From Streptomyces eurocidicus (GTDB lineage Bacteria > Actinomycetota > Actinomycetes > Streptomycetales > Streptomycetaceae), in contig NZ_LGUI01000012.1 in NCBI RefSeq assembly GCF_002891295.1, positions 124,001 through 188,000 on the forward strand: a DNA stretch of 64,000 bases, read 5' to 3'. Each line of letters starts with the position of its first letter. Position 1 is the first letter of the stretch. The translations under genes were made by a program, and so were the position numbers. Under the pieces are notes generated by a model, which searched no databases, had not been told where the DNA came from, and saw only the letters and a program-made list of their open reading frames with translations. This document shows, one piece after another, positions 8,760 through 17,254 of the stretch.

Positions 8760-9374
8760 GTGTCCGAGAATGGCCCGATGAAGATCAACGGGGAGAGCGG
8801 TGGCGGGCGCCGCGCGGACGGGCCCCGCTCGGTGGCCGAGCTGACGGCGGCCGTCGGCCGGGGCGAGCGGGTCGAGTACGTCTGGTTCTGGGGGCACCGG
8901 CCGAGGCCCGACGGCAGCATCGGCGCGAGCTGTTTCAGCCAGTGGTGGCCGTCGCCGTTCACGGTGGACGGCGTCGCCTACGCCACGGCCGAGCACTGGA
9001 TGATGGCGGGCAAGGCCCGGCTGTTCGACGACGCCGAGGCGGCGGCCCGGGCCCTCGCGGCCACCCACCCCAAGCAGGCCAAGGACGCGGGCCGCACGGT
9101 ACGCGGCTTCGACGAGGAGCGGTGGCGCCGCCACCGCTTCGACCTGGTGGTCGAGGGCAGCGTGCACAAGTTCGGGCAGGACCCGGCACTCCGCGACTAT
9201 CTGCTGGGCACCGGCGAGCGGGTGCTCGTCGAGGCGAGCCCGCTGGACCGGGTGTGGGGCATCGGCCTCGCGGCCGACGACGAGCGGGCGGCGGACCCGG
9301 CGCGGTGGCGCGGCGACAACCTGCTGGGCTTCGCGCTGATGGAGGCACGGCAGCGGCTGGCGGGGCGGGACTGA
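8760..9374 (+). CDS. NADAR family (YbiA-like) N-glycosidase
   Basis: About 200 residues with the NADAR/YbiA/DUF1768 signature. An F-W-G segment (VWFWGH) is followed by FSQWWPSPFTVDG, TAEHWMMAGKARLF and the C-terminal WRGDNLLGFALM. Family members are N-glycosidases acting on ADP-ribosyl or riboflavin-pathway intermediates; some reverse guanine ADP-ribosylation. Start choice is uncertain: GTG 8760 or ATG 8778, neither with a strong ribosome binding site. No DarT-like toxin is adjacent, so a toxin-antitoxin role is not indicated. Confidence 0.8.
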   Translation: MSENGPMKINGESGGGRRADGPRSVAELTAAVGRGERVEYVWFWGHRPRPDGSIGASCFSQWWPSPFTVDGVAYATAEHWMMAGKARLFDDAEAAARALAATHPKQAKDAGRTVRGFDEERWRRHRFDLVVEGSVHKFGQDPALRDYLLGTGERVLVEASPLDRVWGIGLAADDERAADPARWRGDNLLGFALMEARQRLAGRD

Positions 9375-9407
9375 CTTTTTTCGAACGGGGCTCCGCCCCG
9401 GACCCCG

Positions 9408-9460
9408 GTCCTCAAACGCCGGACGGGCTGGAAAATCCAGCCCGTCCGGCGTTTGAGGAC
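9408..9460. repeat. perfect 25-bp inverted repeat (Streptomyces-type intergenic palindrome)
   Basis: Arms 9408-9432 and 9436-9460 are exact reverse complements around a 3-base AAA loop. Two further hairpins flank it: GGGGCTCCGCCCC at ~9387-9400 and GGGGGCGAAGCCCCC at ~9488-9502. It sits between the convergent NADAR and DUF4190 genes, so it can act as a bidirectional terminator. The CTCAAACGCCGGACGGGCTG core resembles an interspersed repeat I associate with Streptomyces genomes (from memory). Confidence 0.85.
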
Positions 9461-9561
9461 ACCGCGCGTCAGCGCGGAAAGGGGGCCCGGGGGCGAAGCC
9501 CCCGGTTCCGGGAAGGGGCGGGGTGGGGAAAAGGCCGCCCGCAGGGCGTACCCCCCGGGAC

Positions 9562-10443
9562 TCAGCGGCCCCGGCCCCCGACCCCGGCCCCAGGCCACAA
9601 CGGCGCCGACACATACGCCCCGTACGTCGCCCCGGGATCCTCCTCCGGCGCGAGCCCGTCCCCGTCGTCGGACACACCGATGTAGACGAAGAGCATCACG
9701 GCGGACAGCACGAACGCCAGCGCCCCGAGTATCAGCCCGGTCAGCGCCTGACCGCCGTTGAACGCCCGGCCGTTCTTCACCTTGGACCGGCCTATCGCGC
9801 CGAAGATGACGCCGAGGATGCCGAGGAGCGCGCCGAAGAGCACCGTGACGGACATGACGGTGCCGACGATGCCGAGCACCAGGGCGGCGACGCCGAAGCC
9901 GCTGTCCGAGGTCATGGCCCGCGGGTCCTCGCCGTACAGCGGCATCGGGTAGCCGTACGAGCCCGGCTGGTACGGGACCTGGCCGTAGGGCACGGGCCCG
10001 CCGTAGGGCGGCGCGCCGTACGGAATCTGACCGCCCGGGGCCATGGGATAGCCGTAACCACTCGTGACGTACGGGGCGTGAGGGTTCTGGGGGCCTTGCG
10101 GGTAAGACGCTCCGGGGTGGCCCTGGGGATAAGGAACCTGCCCGTAGGGCCCGCCCGGATACGCGCTCGGGGTCCCCGGGCCCGTCGGCGCGAGAGGCAC
10201 CGGCGGCACGGGAGGCACGGCGGATGAGGCCGGCACGCCGGGCGGTGCGGCCGCGTGCGGCGGCGGCACGGCGGGACCCGGTCGCCCGGGCGCGGCCGCC
10301 GTCCGCTGCTCGGGCAGCGGCCCGGTGGCCGGTTTGTCCATCTGCACCCGCCGCTCCGGCGGCGCCCAGGGGTCGCGGTCCCGCGGCTCGGGCTGCTCGT
10401 CGGCCGTGGCGGCCCTGTCGGCCCTGTCGGCCTTGTCGGACAT
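9562..10443 (-). CDS. DUF4190-domain membrane protein with long Pro-rich tail
   Basis: 293 residues. The first ~165 are low-complexity (Pro, Gly, Tyr, Gln, Ala) and cytoplasmic. Two C-terminal hydrophobic segments around LGILGVIFGAIGRSKV define DUF4190, and a short acidic tail follows. It is paralogous to the protein at 8215-8673. The ATG at 10443 was preferred because GGGAGG lies just upstream, although spacing is short; 10470 is an alternative. Function unknown. Confidence 0.7.
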   Translation of the reverse strand: MSDKADRADRAATADEQPEPRDRDPWAPPERRVQMDKPATGPLPEQRTAAAPGRPGPAVPPPHAAAPPGVPASSAVPPVPPVPLAPTGPGTPSAYPGGPYGQVPYPQGHPGASYPQGPQNPHAPYVTSGYGYPMAPGGQIPYGAPPYGGPVPYGQVPYQPGSYGYPMPLYGEDPRAMTSDSGFGVAALVLGIVGTVMSVTVLFGALLGILGVIFGAIGRSKVKNGRAFNGGQALTGLILGALAFVLSAVMLFVYIGVSDDGDGLAPEEDPGATYGAYVSAPLWPGAGVGGRGR

Positions 10444-10549
10444 AGCCCTCCCCAGTCGGTACTCCGTCATGCTAAGCCCTGGGCACGGCCCCCGTACCCG
10501 CCCCGCATACGATGATCAGCCCGTCGACCGAGCAGCCCTGGAGGCGCGC

Positions 10550-11572
10550 ATGTCCGTTCTCGACTCGTTCATCGCCGGGCTCCCCAAAGCGGAGCTGCAC
10601 GTCCACCACGTCGGCTCCGCTTCCCCGCGCATCGTCGCCGAGCTGGCCGCCCGGCACGCGGACTCCCCCGTGCCCACCGACCCCGAGGCGCTCGCCGACT
10701 TCTTCACCTTCCGCGACTTCGCCCACTTCATCGAGGTCTACCTCTCGGTGGTCGACCTGATCCGCGACGCCCAGGACGTACGGCTGCTGACGTACGAGGT
10801 CGCGCGCGACATGGCCCGGCAGAACATCCGCTACGCCGAGCTGACCGTGACCCCGTACAGCTCGACCCGGCGCGGGATCCCCGACGCCGCGTTCGTGGAG
10901 GCGATCGAGGACGCCCGCAAGGCGGCGGAGGCGGAGCTGGGCGTCGTACTGCGCTGGTGCTTCGACATCCCGGGCGAGGCCGGGCTGGCAGCGGCCGAGG
11001 AGACGGCCCGGATCGCCTGCGAGCTCAAGCCGGAGGGCCTGGTCTCCTTCGGGCTGGGCGGCCCCGAGATCGGTGTGCCCCGGCCGCAGTTCAAGCCCTA
11101 CTTCGACCGGGCGATCGCCGCCGGCCTGCACAGCGTCCCGCACGCCGGGGAGACCACGGGCCCGCAGACGATCCGGGACGCCCTGACCGAGCTGCGCGCC
11201 GAGCGCATCGGGCACGGCACGAGCGCCACCCAGGACCCGGCGCTGCTGGCCCACCTCGCCGAGCACCGGATCCCGCTGGAGGTCTGCCCGACCTCCAACC
11301 TCGCCACCCGGGCCGTGACCGACCTCGACGCGCACCCCGTCAAGGAGATGGTGGCCGCGGGCGTGCTGGTCACGATCAACAGCGACGACCCGCCGATGTT
11401 CGGCACCGACCTCAACCGGGAGTACGGCGTCGCCGCCCGGCTGCTGGACCTCGACGCGAAGGGCGTCGCCGAGCTCGCGAAGAACGCGGTCGAGGCGTCC
11501 TTCATGGACGAGGCGGGCAAGCGGGCGCTGCGCGCGGAGATCGACTCCTACACCGCGGCCTGGCGGGGCTGA
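10550..11572 (+). CDS. adenosine deaminase-family protein, probable 6-aminodeoxyfutalosine deaminase
   Basis: 340-residue amidohydrolase of the COG1816 adenosine deaminase family. Metal-ligand motif HVHHVGS, PHAGE with the catalytic Glu, IGHGT and INSDDPP are present, so the active site looks intact. The HxHH-type first motif is typical of an actinobacterial subgroup; from memory, members of it (in Streptomyces avermitilis and Acidothermus) were shown to deaminate 6-aminodeoxyfutalosine in the futalosine route to menaquinone. I therefore favour that role over nucleoside salvage, but the sequence alone does not exclude adenosine. GGAGG precedes the ATG. Confidence 0.75.
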   Translation: MSVLDSFIAGLPKAELHVHHVGSASPRIVAELAARHADSPVPTDPEALADFFTFRDFAHFIEVYLSVVDLIRDAQDVRLLTYEVARDMARQNIRYAELTVTPYSSTRRGIPDAAFVEAIEDARKAAEAELGVVLRWCFDIPGEAGLAAAEETARIACELKPEGLVSFGLGGPEIGVPRPQFKPYFDRAIAAGLHSVPHAGETTGPQTIRDALTELRAERIGHGTSATQDPALLAHLAEHRIPLEVCPTSNLATRAVTDLDAHPVKEMVAAGVLVTINSDDPPMFGTDLNREYGVAARLLDLDAKGVAELAKNAVEASFMDEAGKRALRAEIDSYTAAWRG

Positions 11573-11884
11573 CCGGGACACCGCCGCTCGCGCCCGGCGG
11601 GATCCGGCGGGGTCGCGGCGGGGGCTCCGGCGCGCGGGCCGTGCGGCGGGGCCGTACGAGCACAGGGCCGTACGAGCACGGGACCGTACGGGCACAGGGC
11701 CACCCGCCCGCGGCGACCGCCGGCCGGGACGGGGCGGCCGCGCGCGGGCCCGTACGGGCCGACGACCGCCCCGGGCGCACGGGCCCGTCACGGTGGCCGA
11801 GCGCCGTGACGTGAGGTGCGGGCGGGCCCCGGCGGGGCCGCTCGGCGCGCGGGCGAGTCCGGTGGGACCGGTAAGAATGACCCC
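11573..11884. other. 312-bp intergenic region with tandem repeats
   Basis: No credible gene. It carries three 16-bp tandem copies at 11649-11696 in very GC-rich sequence; no clear promoter or terminator is visible. Confidence 0.6.
11649..11696. repeat. three 16-bp tandem repeats
   Basis: Units GGGCCGTACGAGCACA, GGGCCGTACGAGCACG and GGACCGTACGGGCACA follow each other without gaps, each with a GTAC core. Confidence 0.85.
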
Positions 11885-12607
11885 ATGTCCGATCCGACGC
11901 GCGCAGCCGCCGCCCCCGAGTTCACCGCCGTCGCCCACCGCGGTGACCCGTACGTCCACCGTGAGAACACCCTCGCCTCCGTCGGCTCGGCGCTCCGGGC
12001 CGGTGCGGGCGCGGTGGAGATCGACGTCCGGCTGACCCGGGACGGCGTGCCCGTCCTGCTGCACGACGCGACGCTGGAGCGGCTGTGGGGCCACGCCCGG
12101 CTGCTGGGCTCGCTCTCGGCCGGGGAACTGGGCGAGCTGACGGGCGGTGGGGTGCCGACCCTGCGCGAGGCGCTCGCGCTCGTCACGGACGGGGCGGCGA
12201 CGGGGCCCGCGCCACGGCTGTTCGTCGACCTGCCCGACCCCACGGCGGCGGAGGCCGCCGTCGCCGAGGTGCACGCGAGCGGCGCGACCGGGCGGGCGTA
12301 CTACTGCGGCGGCCCCACGGCGATGCTCGCCGTGCGGCGGGCGGACCCGGACGCCGAGATCGCGCTCACCTGGACGACGCTCGTACCGCCGCGCGCGGAG
12401 CTGCTCGCCGCGGTCCGGCCGCGCTGGATGAACTACCGGTTCGGGCTGGTGAGCCCGGAGCTGGTGGCCCACGACCACAGCGCGGGAATGCTGGTCTCCG
12501 CGTGGACGGCGGACACCCGGTTCACCATGCGGCGGCTGCTCGCCGCGGGCGTCGACGCGATCACCACGAACCGCATCGACGCCCTGCGGTCACTGCCGGC
12601 CCGCTGA
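11885..12607 (+). CDS. glycerophosphodiester phosphodiesterase
   Basis: 240-residue GDPD-family enzyme. The HRGD motif near the N terminus (AHRGDPYVHRENT), VEIDVRLTRDG with metal-binding acidic residues, and LLHDATLER form the conserved catalytic signature. ITTNRIDAL near the C terminus matches the usual end of the TIM barrel. It hydrolyses glycerophosphodiesters to glycerol-3-phosphate and an alcohol. No signal peptide, so cytoplasmic. Its end is 18 bp inside the convergent EamA gene. Confidence 0.85.
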   Translation: MSDPTRAAAAPEFTAVAHRGDPYVHRENTLASVGSALRAGAGAVEIDVRLTRDGVPVLLHDATLERLWGHARLLGSLSAGELGELTGGGVPTLREALALVTDGAATGPAPRLFVDLPDPTAAEAAVAEVHASGATGRAYYCGGPTAMLAVRRADPDAEIALTWTTLVPPRAELLAAVRPRWMNYRFGLVSPELVAHDHSAGMLVSAWTADTRFTMRRLLAAGVDAITTNRIDALRSLPAR

Positions 12608-13639
12608 CCTTCCGGTGGGGGCACCGTCCACCACCACCGGCGGTGGCCCGGATTCCGCCACCGCATCGGCTTCCGGCGCGGCATCGGGCTCCCACACGGC
12701 ATCCGGCTCCGACGTGGCGTCGGATTCCGACGCGGTATCGGATTCCGACGCGGAGAAGACCACGACCGCGCCGACGACCAGCGCGGCACCGGCCAGCGCC
12801 GCGCCCGACAGCCGCTCGCCGAGGAAGACCACGGCGCAGGCGACGCCGAAGACGGGGATGAGGTTGAGGACCATCGCCGCCGTCGTGGCCCGCACGGCCT
12901 TGATCGCGTAGTTGTACAGAAGGAAGCTGGCCGCGTAGCCGACGATCCCGGACAGCGCGGCGGCGGCCCAGGCTCCGGCCGAGGCGTCCGTGGGCAGGGA
13001 CTCCGCGCCGCCCGCCCACCGCACCAGCGCGAACGGGAGCGTGCACAGCAGCCCGAAGGAGAACTGGTACGCCGTCATGGTCAGCGCGTCCACGTGCTCG
13101 GCGGTCCGCGCGGCGAGCATGACGTAGCCCGCCGCGCACACCACCCCGGCGAGCACCAGCCCGTCCCCCGCGTGCGGCGCGAAGCCCGAGCCGAGGCCCT
13201 CCAGCGTGGCCACCCCCGCCAGCGCCAGGACGAGCGCCGCGCAGGCCCGGCCGGTGAGTCTCTCGCGCAGGAAGAGGCAGGCCATGCCGATGGCGAAGAA
13301 CGACTCCAGGCCGGTGAGCAGGGAGGCGTTGGACGCGGTGGTGCGGGAGAGACCGAAGTTGAAGAGGGCGTAGGCGAGGGCGGGTTCGAGCAGGCCCAGG
13401 AGGCCGAGGCGGACGACCCACCTACGGCCGGGCGGACGCCGTGGGCCGCGGATCAGGAGCACCGCCCAGAGCACGGCCGTCGCCGACGCCAGCTGGATCA
13501 CCAGCAGCGTCAGCGGCGGCAGCGCGTCCAGCGCGGACTTGGTGAAGGTGGCCGAGCTGCCCCAGAACAAGGCGGCCGACACCAGCGCGACCTGATGACG
13601 CGAGAGGCGGGTGAGACGGGCGGGCAGCGAGGAGTTCAC
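12590..13639 (-). CDS. EamA/DMT family exporter
   Basis: 349-residue membrane protein with ten predicted hydrophobic helices in two EamA repeats (first begins ALVSAALFWGSSATF, second near DALTMTAYQFSFGLL). The ~50-residue tail is repetitive and acidic (Ser-Glu-Pro-Asp units). Start is GTG at 13639, overlapping the SIS gene stop by 4 bp (GTGA), so it is coupled to the operon above it. As the last gene of the putative hydrazine cluster it may export the product; that is inference from position. Confidence 0.75.
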   Translation of the reverse strand: MNSSLPARLTRLSRHQVALVSAALFWGSSATFTKSALDALPPLTLLVIQLASATAVLWAVLLIRGPRRPPGRRWVVRLGLLGLLEPALAYALFNFGLSRTTASNASLLTGLESFFAIGMACLFLRERLTGRACAALVLALAGVATLEGLGSGFAPHAGDGLVLAGVVCAAGYVMLAARTAEHVDALTMTAYQFSFGLLCTLPFALVRWAGGAESLPTDASAGAWAAAALSGIVGYAASFLLYNYAIKAVRATTAAMVLNLIPVFGVACAVVFLGERLSGAALAGAALVVGAVVVFSASESDTASESDATSEPDAVWEPDAAPEADAVAESGPPPVVVDGAPTGRSAGRQ

Positions 13640-14613
13640 CGGCCCGGGGTGCCCATCCGCCACAGCGCGCTGTCGGCCCAGGCCCCGACGATGGCCTCGT
13701 CGGGGTCCTGGCCGCGCAGGGCGGCGTAGCGGTCGGCCAGCAGCTGAAGGCGTACGGTCATGGGGATCTGGGCGAGGAGCGGCGGCAGCGGGTCGCCGGC
13801 GGGCGCCTCCAGGGTGGCCGTCGCGATGCCCTCCCGCCGGGCGGCCTCGGCCAGCGCTGCCGTCAGCCCGTCGGGGTCGGCGGCCGGTTCGAGGACGACG
13901 AGGCCGTCCGCGGCGGTGTACGGCACGGCCGAACCGTGCAGGAAGCGGTCGGAGTCGAAGCCCTCCGCGAGGATCCGGGCCCCCTCGCGGATCTTCAGGG
14001 CGCCCTCGCGGGCGGTGACGCCCCAGGGCCCGCAGCCGATGATCGCCAGGCTGCGCGCGGGGACGGCGATGTGGTCGGTGCCGGGCTCGGCACAGACGGC
14101 GCGGACCTGCTCCGCCGTCCGCCGGAGGTCGTCGGCGGAGCCCTCGGGGGCGCCGGCGAGGTGGGCGAGCCGGGCGAGGACGCCGAGCGCGGAGGTGTAG
14201 CTGACGGTGTAGGTCTCGGACTCCTCGGGAGCCACCGTCCCGATCGCCTCCGGCCAGCCGCGGCCCGTGCCGGTGACCGGGACGACGGGGACGCCGGCCT
14301 CCTGGGCGGCGGCCCGCGCGCGGACCGCGAACGCGGTCTCGGCGGTGTGGGTGATGACCAGGAGGACGTCGCCGGGCCGATGCCCCGCGCTCCACCGGGA
14401 CCACTGGACGGCGGGCGCCCAGCGGGCGTCGAGACCGGCCCGCTCCAGCATCGCGGCGCCGAGCTCGGCGGCGTGCTGGCTGGTGCCGGTGCCGGTGACG
14501 ACGACCCGGCGGGCGGCGGCGAGGACGGCGGCCCGCTCGGCCAGGTCGAGCCCCGCGACGCGGTCGAGGGCGGCGGCCTGCTGGTTGATCATGCGGTGGA
14601 GTGCGGTCGGCAT
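13636..14613 (-). CDS. SIS-domain protein (sugar isomerase/GlmS C-domain-like)
   Basis: 325-residue protein with two SIS folds. The first contains VVTGTGTSQHAAEL and LLVITHTAETAFAV; the second begins SLAIIGCGPWGVTAREGALKIREG, the family's sugar-phosphate loop with the Glu-Gly-Ala-Leu-Lys segment of GlmS-type isomerases. The glutaminase domain is absent. It may isomerise or deaminate an amino-sugar phosphate; substrate unknown. It is coupled to the EamA gene. A 118-bp gap with 9-bp repeats separates it from the upstream methyltransferase gene, so membership in the accessory operon is not certain. Confidence 0.7.
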   Translation of the reverse strand: MPTALHRMINQQAAALDRVAGLDLAERAAVLAAARRVVVTGTGTSQHAAELGAAMLERAGLDARWAPAVQWSRWSAGHRPGDVLLVITHTAETAFAVRARAAAQEAGVPVVPVTGTGRGWPEAIGTVAPEESETYTVSYTSALGVLARLAHLAGAPEGSADDLRRTAEQVRAVCAEPGTDHIAVPARSLAIIGCGPWGVTAREGALKIREGARILAEGFDSDRFLHGSAVPYTAADGLVVLEPAADPDGLTAALAEAARREGIATATLEAPAGDPLPPLLAQIPMTVRLQLLADRYAALRGQDPDEAIVGAWADSALWRMGTPGR

Positions 14614-14660
14614 GGTGATCGGATCGCCAATCGTGAGAGGGGGGACGGCAGAGGGCTCAG

Positions 14661-14696
14661 GGGCTTCGGGGGCTTCGGGGGCTTCGGGGTCTTCGG
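14661..14696. repeat. 9-bp tandem repeats between SIS and methyltransferase genes
   Basis: Three exact GGGCTTCGG units and one GGTCTTCGG unit run without interruption in the 118-bp gap. Confidence 0.8.
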
Positions 14697-14731
14697 GGGC
14701 TCGGGGGTCTTTCGGGAGGGGCCCGGCGGCC

Positions 14732-16120
14732 TCACCCGACGGGTGGGGCCGAGGCGAGGACGACGACGCTGGGCGCGTGGACGGTGAACGGCGTCCGGTC
14801 GTAGTCCCCGTACACCGCCTCCACGCGCAGCCCGGCGGCCCGCAGCATGGCCAGGAGCTCATGGGCGCTGAAGACGCGGTAGTCGGCGGTGGACGAGCGC
14901 CCGGTGGCGGGCTCGGTCACGGTCCAGCGGATACGGCTGGTCAGCGGGTCGAAGACCTCCTCGTGGAGGAAGGTCCGGCCGGTGGAGCTGTCGAAGTTGC
15001 GGATGACGTACTGGTCCTCGGGGACGCCGAAGACCTCGCCGGTCTGCCGGAGGAAGGCGTCCCGGTTGACGACGTCGAGGAGGAACCGGCCGCCGGGCGC
15101 CAGGACCCGGCGCACCTCGTGCAGGACGCGCATGTCCTCGGCCGCCTCGTGGAAGAAGCCGAAGCTGGTGTGCAGGTTGGTCACGGCGTCGAAGGACCCG
15201 TCGGGGAAGGCGCCGAGGTCCCTCATGTCGGCCCGTACGAACGCGACGTCCCGCCCGGCGGCCGCGGCGCGGCGGCGCGCCTGCCCGAGGTAGTCGGCGG
15301 ACAGGTCGGCTCCGGTGACGCGGTATCCGGCGCCCGCGAGCGGCACGGCGTGGCGGCCCGTGCCGCAGGCGAGGTCGAGCAGGCGCGGCCGGTCGCCGGG
15401 CGGCACCAGCGCGGTGACACAGTCGATCATGGCCCGGGTGAGGCCGGGGTCCTGCTGTTCGATGTCGGAGTCGGTGTAGATGTCACCGAAGAACGCGGTC
15501 CACCAGTCGCCCGGTTCCCCCGGGCCGGCGTCCGGCCCGGTTCCCCCGCCCTCAAGGGCCTCCGCACCGCCCAGCGGCGTTCCGACGCCCACCAGCCAGG
15601 GCCCCTCCGGGCTGAAGCGGGCCGCCGCGACCCGGCCTTCGGGGCCCTCGTACTCACGGTGGACGAGCCGTCCGGCGGTGGGGAGCTCCAGGCCGAAGCG
15701 ACCCTCGGTCACATAGCGCGCCTCGCCGCGCGCCGTCTCGGTCAGGACCGCGCCACGCAGCGTGGCGGTCGCGAGGTCGAAACCCGCGGTGGTCGCCTCG
15801 GCGCGCCGCCAGAGCGAGAGGCGGGGGTCGCCGCCGAGCGTCTCGACGGCGAGCCAGGCCGTCTCCGAGCCGTCCTGGAGGAGGACCTCCAGCCAGGTCT
15901 CCTCGTGGTCCGTGGCCACCACCCGGCCGGCCACCCGCCACTTCCGGCCCCGTACGACCGCGTCGGCGCCGGGCGTCAGCCGGTCGGCGACGGCGGCGCA
16001 GGCCGGGGTCCAGGGGTGCTGCTCGTACGGGGGCTCCTGCGCGGGCGCGTGCTGTCGCTCGTCGGGGTACTCGTGGGGGCGGGCGTGGGCGTGGGGGTGG
16101 GCGTGTCTCTGCTCGCTCAT
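14732..16120 (-). CDS. DUF4178 + class I SAM-dependent methyltransferase fusion
   Basis: 462 residues. The first ~30 are strikingly His-rich (seven His in the first 24). Residues ~45-200 look like DUF4178 (GRKWRVAGRV, LLQDGSETAWLAVE). The C-terminal ~250 residues are a methyltransferase with motif I LLDLACGTGRHAVPLAG, motif II GADLS and APGGRFLLDVVN. It is coupled to the flavoenzyme gene by ATGA at 16117-16120. I infer it methylates the cluster product or an intermediate; acceptor unknown. The His-rich tail may bind metal. Confidence 0.75.
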   Translation of the reverse strand: MSEQRHAHPHAHARPHEYPDERQHAPAQEPPYEQHPWTPACAAVADRLTPGADAVVRGRKWRVAGRVVATDHEETWLEVLLQDGSETAWLAVETLGGDPRLSLWRRAEATTAGFDLATATLRGAVLTETARGEARYVTEGRFGLELPTAGRLVHREYEGPEGRVAAARFSPEGPWLVGVGTPLGGAEALEGGGTGPDAGPGEPGDWWTAFFGDIYTDSDIEQQDPGLTRAMIDCVTALVPPGDRPRLLDLACGTGRHAVPLAGAGYRVTGADLSADYLGQARRRAAAAGRDVAFVRADMRDLGAFPDGSFDAVTNLHTSFGFFHEAAEDMRVLHEVRRVLAPGGRFLLDVVNRDAFLRQTGEVFGVPEDQYVIRNFDSSTGRTFLHEEVFDPLTSRIRWTVTEPATGRSSTADYRVFSAHELLAMLRAAGLRVEAVYGDYDRTPFTVHAPSVVVLASAPPVG

Positions 16121-17241
16121 GACTGTTCTCCCGGTGGTTCTCGGTGTGTCCCCGGCGCCGCGGGCCCGCGCAGGGCGAAGCGCGGCAGCGGCTCGGCCGT
16201 GCCGTCGAGGACGTCGGCCACGTGGCGGGCCCAGGCCGGCCCGTGTTTGAAGCCGTGCCCGGAGTCGCCGCCGACGAGCCAGCCGTCGCGGGTGCCGGGC
16301 AGCCGGTCCAGGACGAAGTGCCCGTCGGGCGACCAGGCGTACGCGCACTCCTCGCGCCGTTCGACGGGCGCCTCGGCGAGGGCGGGGAAGCGGGTGGCGA
16401 CGTAGCGCCGCGCGTGCGGCGGCAGTTCGACGGCGGCCGAGGGGGCGCCGGCGGCCGGGGGATCCTCGGCGACGACGTCCGGGACGATCTTCACGGTGGC
16501 CGTGCTGTCGATCGCGGGCACGCCGTACATCTCCGCCGCGCGGTCGATCCAGGCGGGCCCGCCGCCGGTCGCCCAGGGGCCGCGCGCGGTGAGCCGGTAG
16601 CTGTCCTGGCGTTCGGCGACGACCTCGGTGAGGCCGGGGAAGAGCGTGGGCAGGGCCGGGCCGACGGCCCATACGACCAGGTCGGCGGGGTGCGGCCGGC
16701 CGTCGACGCGGGCGCCGTCGCCGTCGGGCACGGCAGTGCCCACGAGGGTGCGGACGCCGCGCCGCGCGGCGGAGTCGGCCAGGGCGCGCATCGCCGTACG
16801 GGCCGCGAGCACGGCGCCGCCGGGTTCGTGGACGGCGAAGGAGACGCCCTGGGCGGTGAAGCCGGGGAACCGGCCGGGCAGGGCGGCGGCCGGCACGTGT
16901 TCCACGGGGATGCCGAGGTCGCGCAGGGTGTCGAGGCTCGCGCGCTCCCACCGGGTGTCGGGGCCGGTGGCGAGCAGCAGGGCTCCGGTGGGGTGGAGGA
17001 ACCGCCGGCCGGTCTCGGCCTCCAGCTCCCGCCAGAGCGTCCGGGCCCGCCACGCGGAGCGGGCGTAGCAGCGGTCCGGGCCGTGGGCGCAGCGCAGGAT
17101 ACGGGTGTCGGCGTAGGAGGGGCCGGCTCCGGCGCCGGCCGGGCGGGGGTCGACGAGGTCGACGGACCGGCCCCGCCCGGCGAGTTCGCGGGCGAGGGAC
17201 AGGCCGAAGACCCCGGCGCCGACGACGAGGGCGCGGCTCAT
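16117..17241 (-). CDS. FAD-dependent amine oxidase, sarcosine-oxidase/DAO-like; putative hydrazine-pathway oxidase
   Basis: 374-residue flavoprotein. Rossmann motif GAGVFG is at residues 8-13, and GDSGHGFKHGP near the C terminus matches the flavin-covering loop of monomeric sarcosine oxidase and SolA. Cys299 in EECAYAWSPD aligns with the cysteine that covalently holds FAD in that family. In characterised hydrazine pathways a DAO-family FAD enzyme (Spb39) cleaves the N-N-linked lysine adduct to hydrazinoacetate plus 2-aminoadipate semialdehyde. Position 13 bp after the MetRS-like gene supports an equivalent role here; a secondary-amine oxidase with another substrate is the alternative. Confidence 0.8.
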   Translation of the reverse strand: MSRALVVGAGVFGLSLARELAGRGRSVDLVDPRPAGAGAGPSYADTRILRCAHGPDRCYARSAWRARTLWRELEAETGRRFLHPTGALLLATGPDTRWERASLDTLRDLGIPVEHVPAAALPGRFPGFTAQGVSFAVHEPGGAVLAARTAMRALADSAARRGVRTLVGTAVPDGDGARVDGRPHPADLVVWAVGPALPTLFPGLTEVVAERQDSYRLTARGPWATGGGPAWIDRAAEMYGVPAIDSTATVKIVPDVVAEDPPAAGAPSAAVELPPHARRYVATRFPALAEAPVERREECAYAWSPDGHFVLDRLPGTRDGWLVGGDSGHGFKHGPAWARHVADVLDGTAEPLPRFALRGPAAPGTHREPPGEQS

Positions 17242-17254
17242 GCGCGGGTCCGGG

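Noticed and set aside
8760..9374. DarT-NADAR toxin-antitoxin pair
   Set aside because: No ADP-ribosyltransferase-like gene is adjacent to the NADAR gene.
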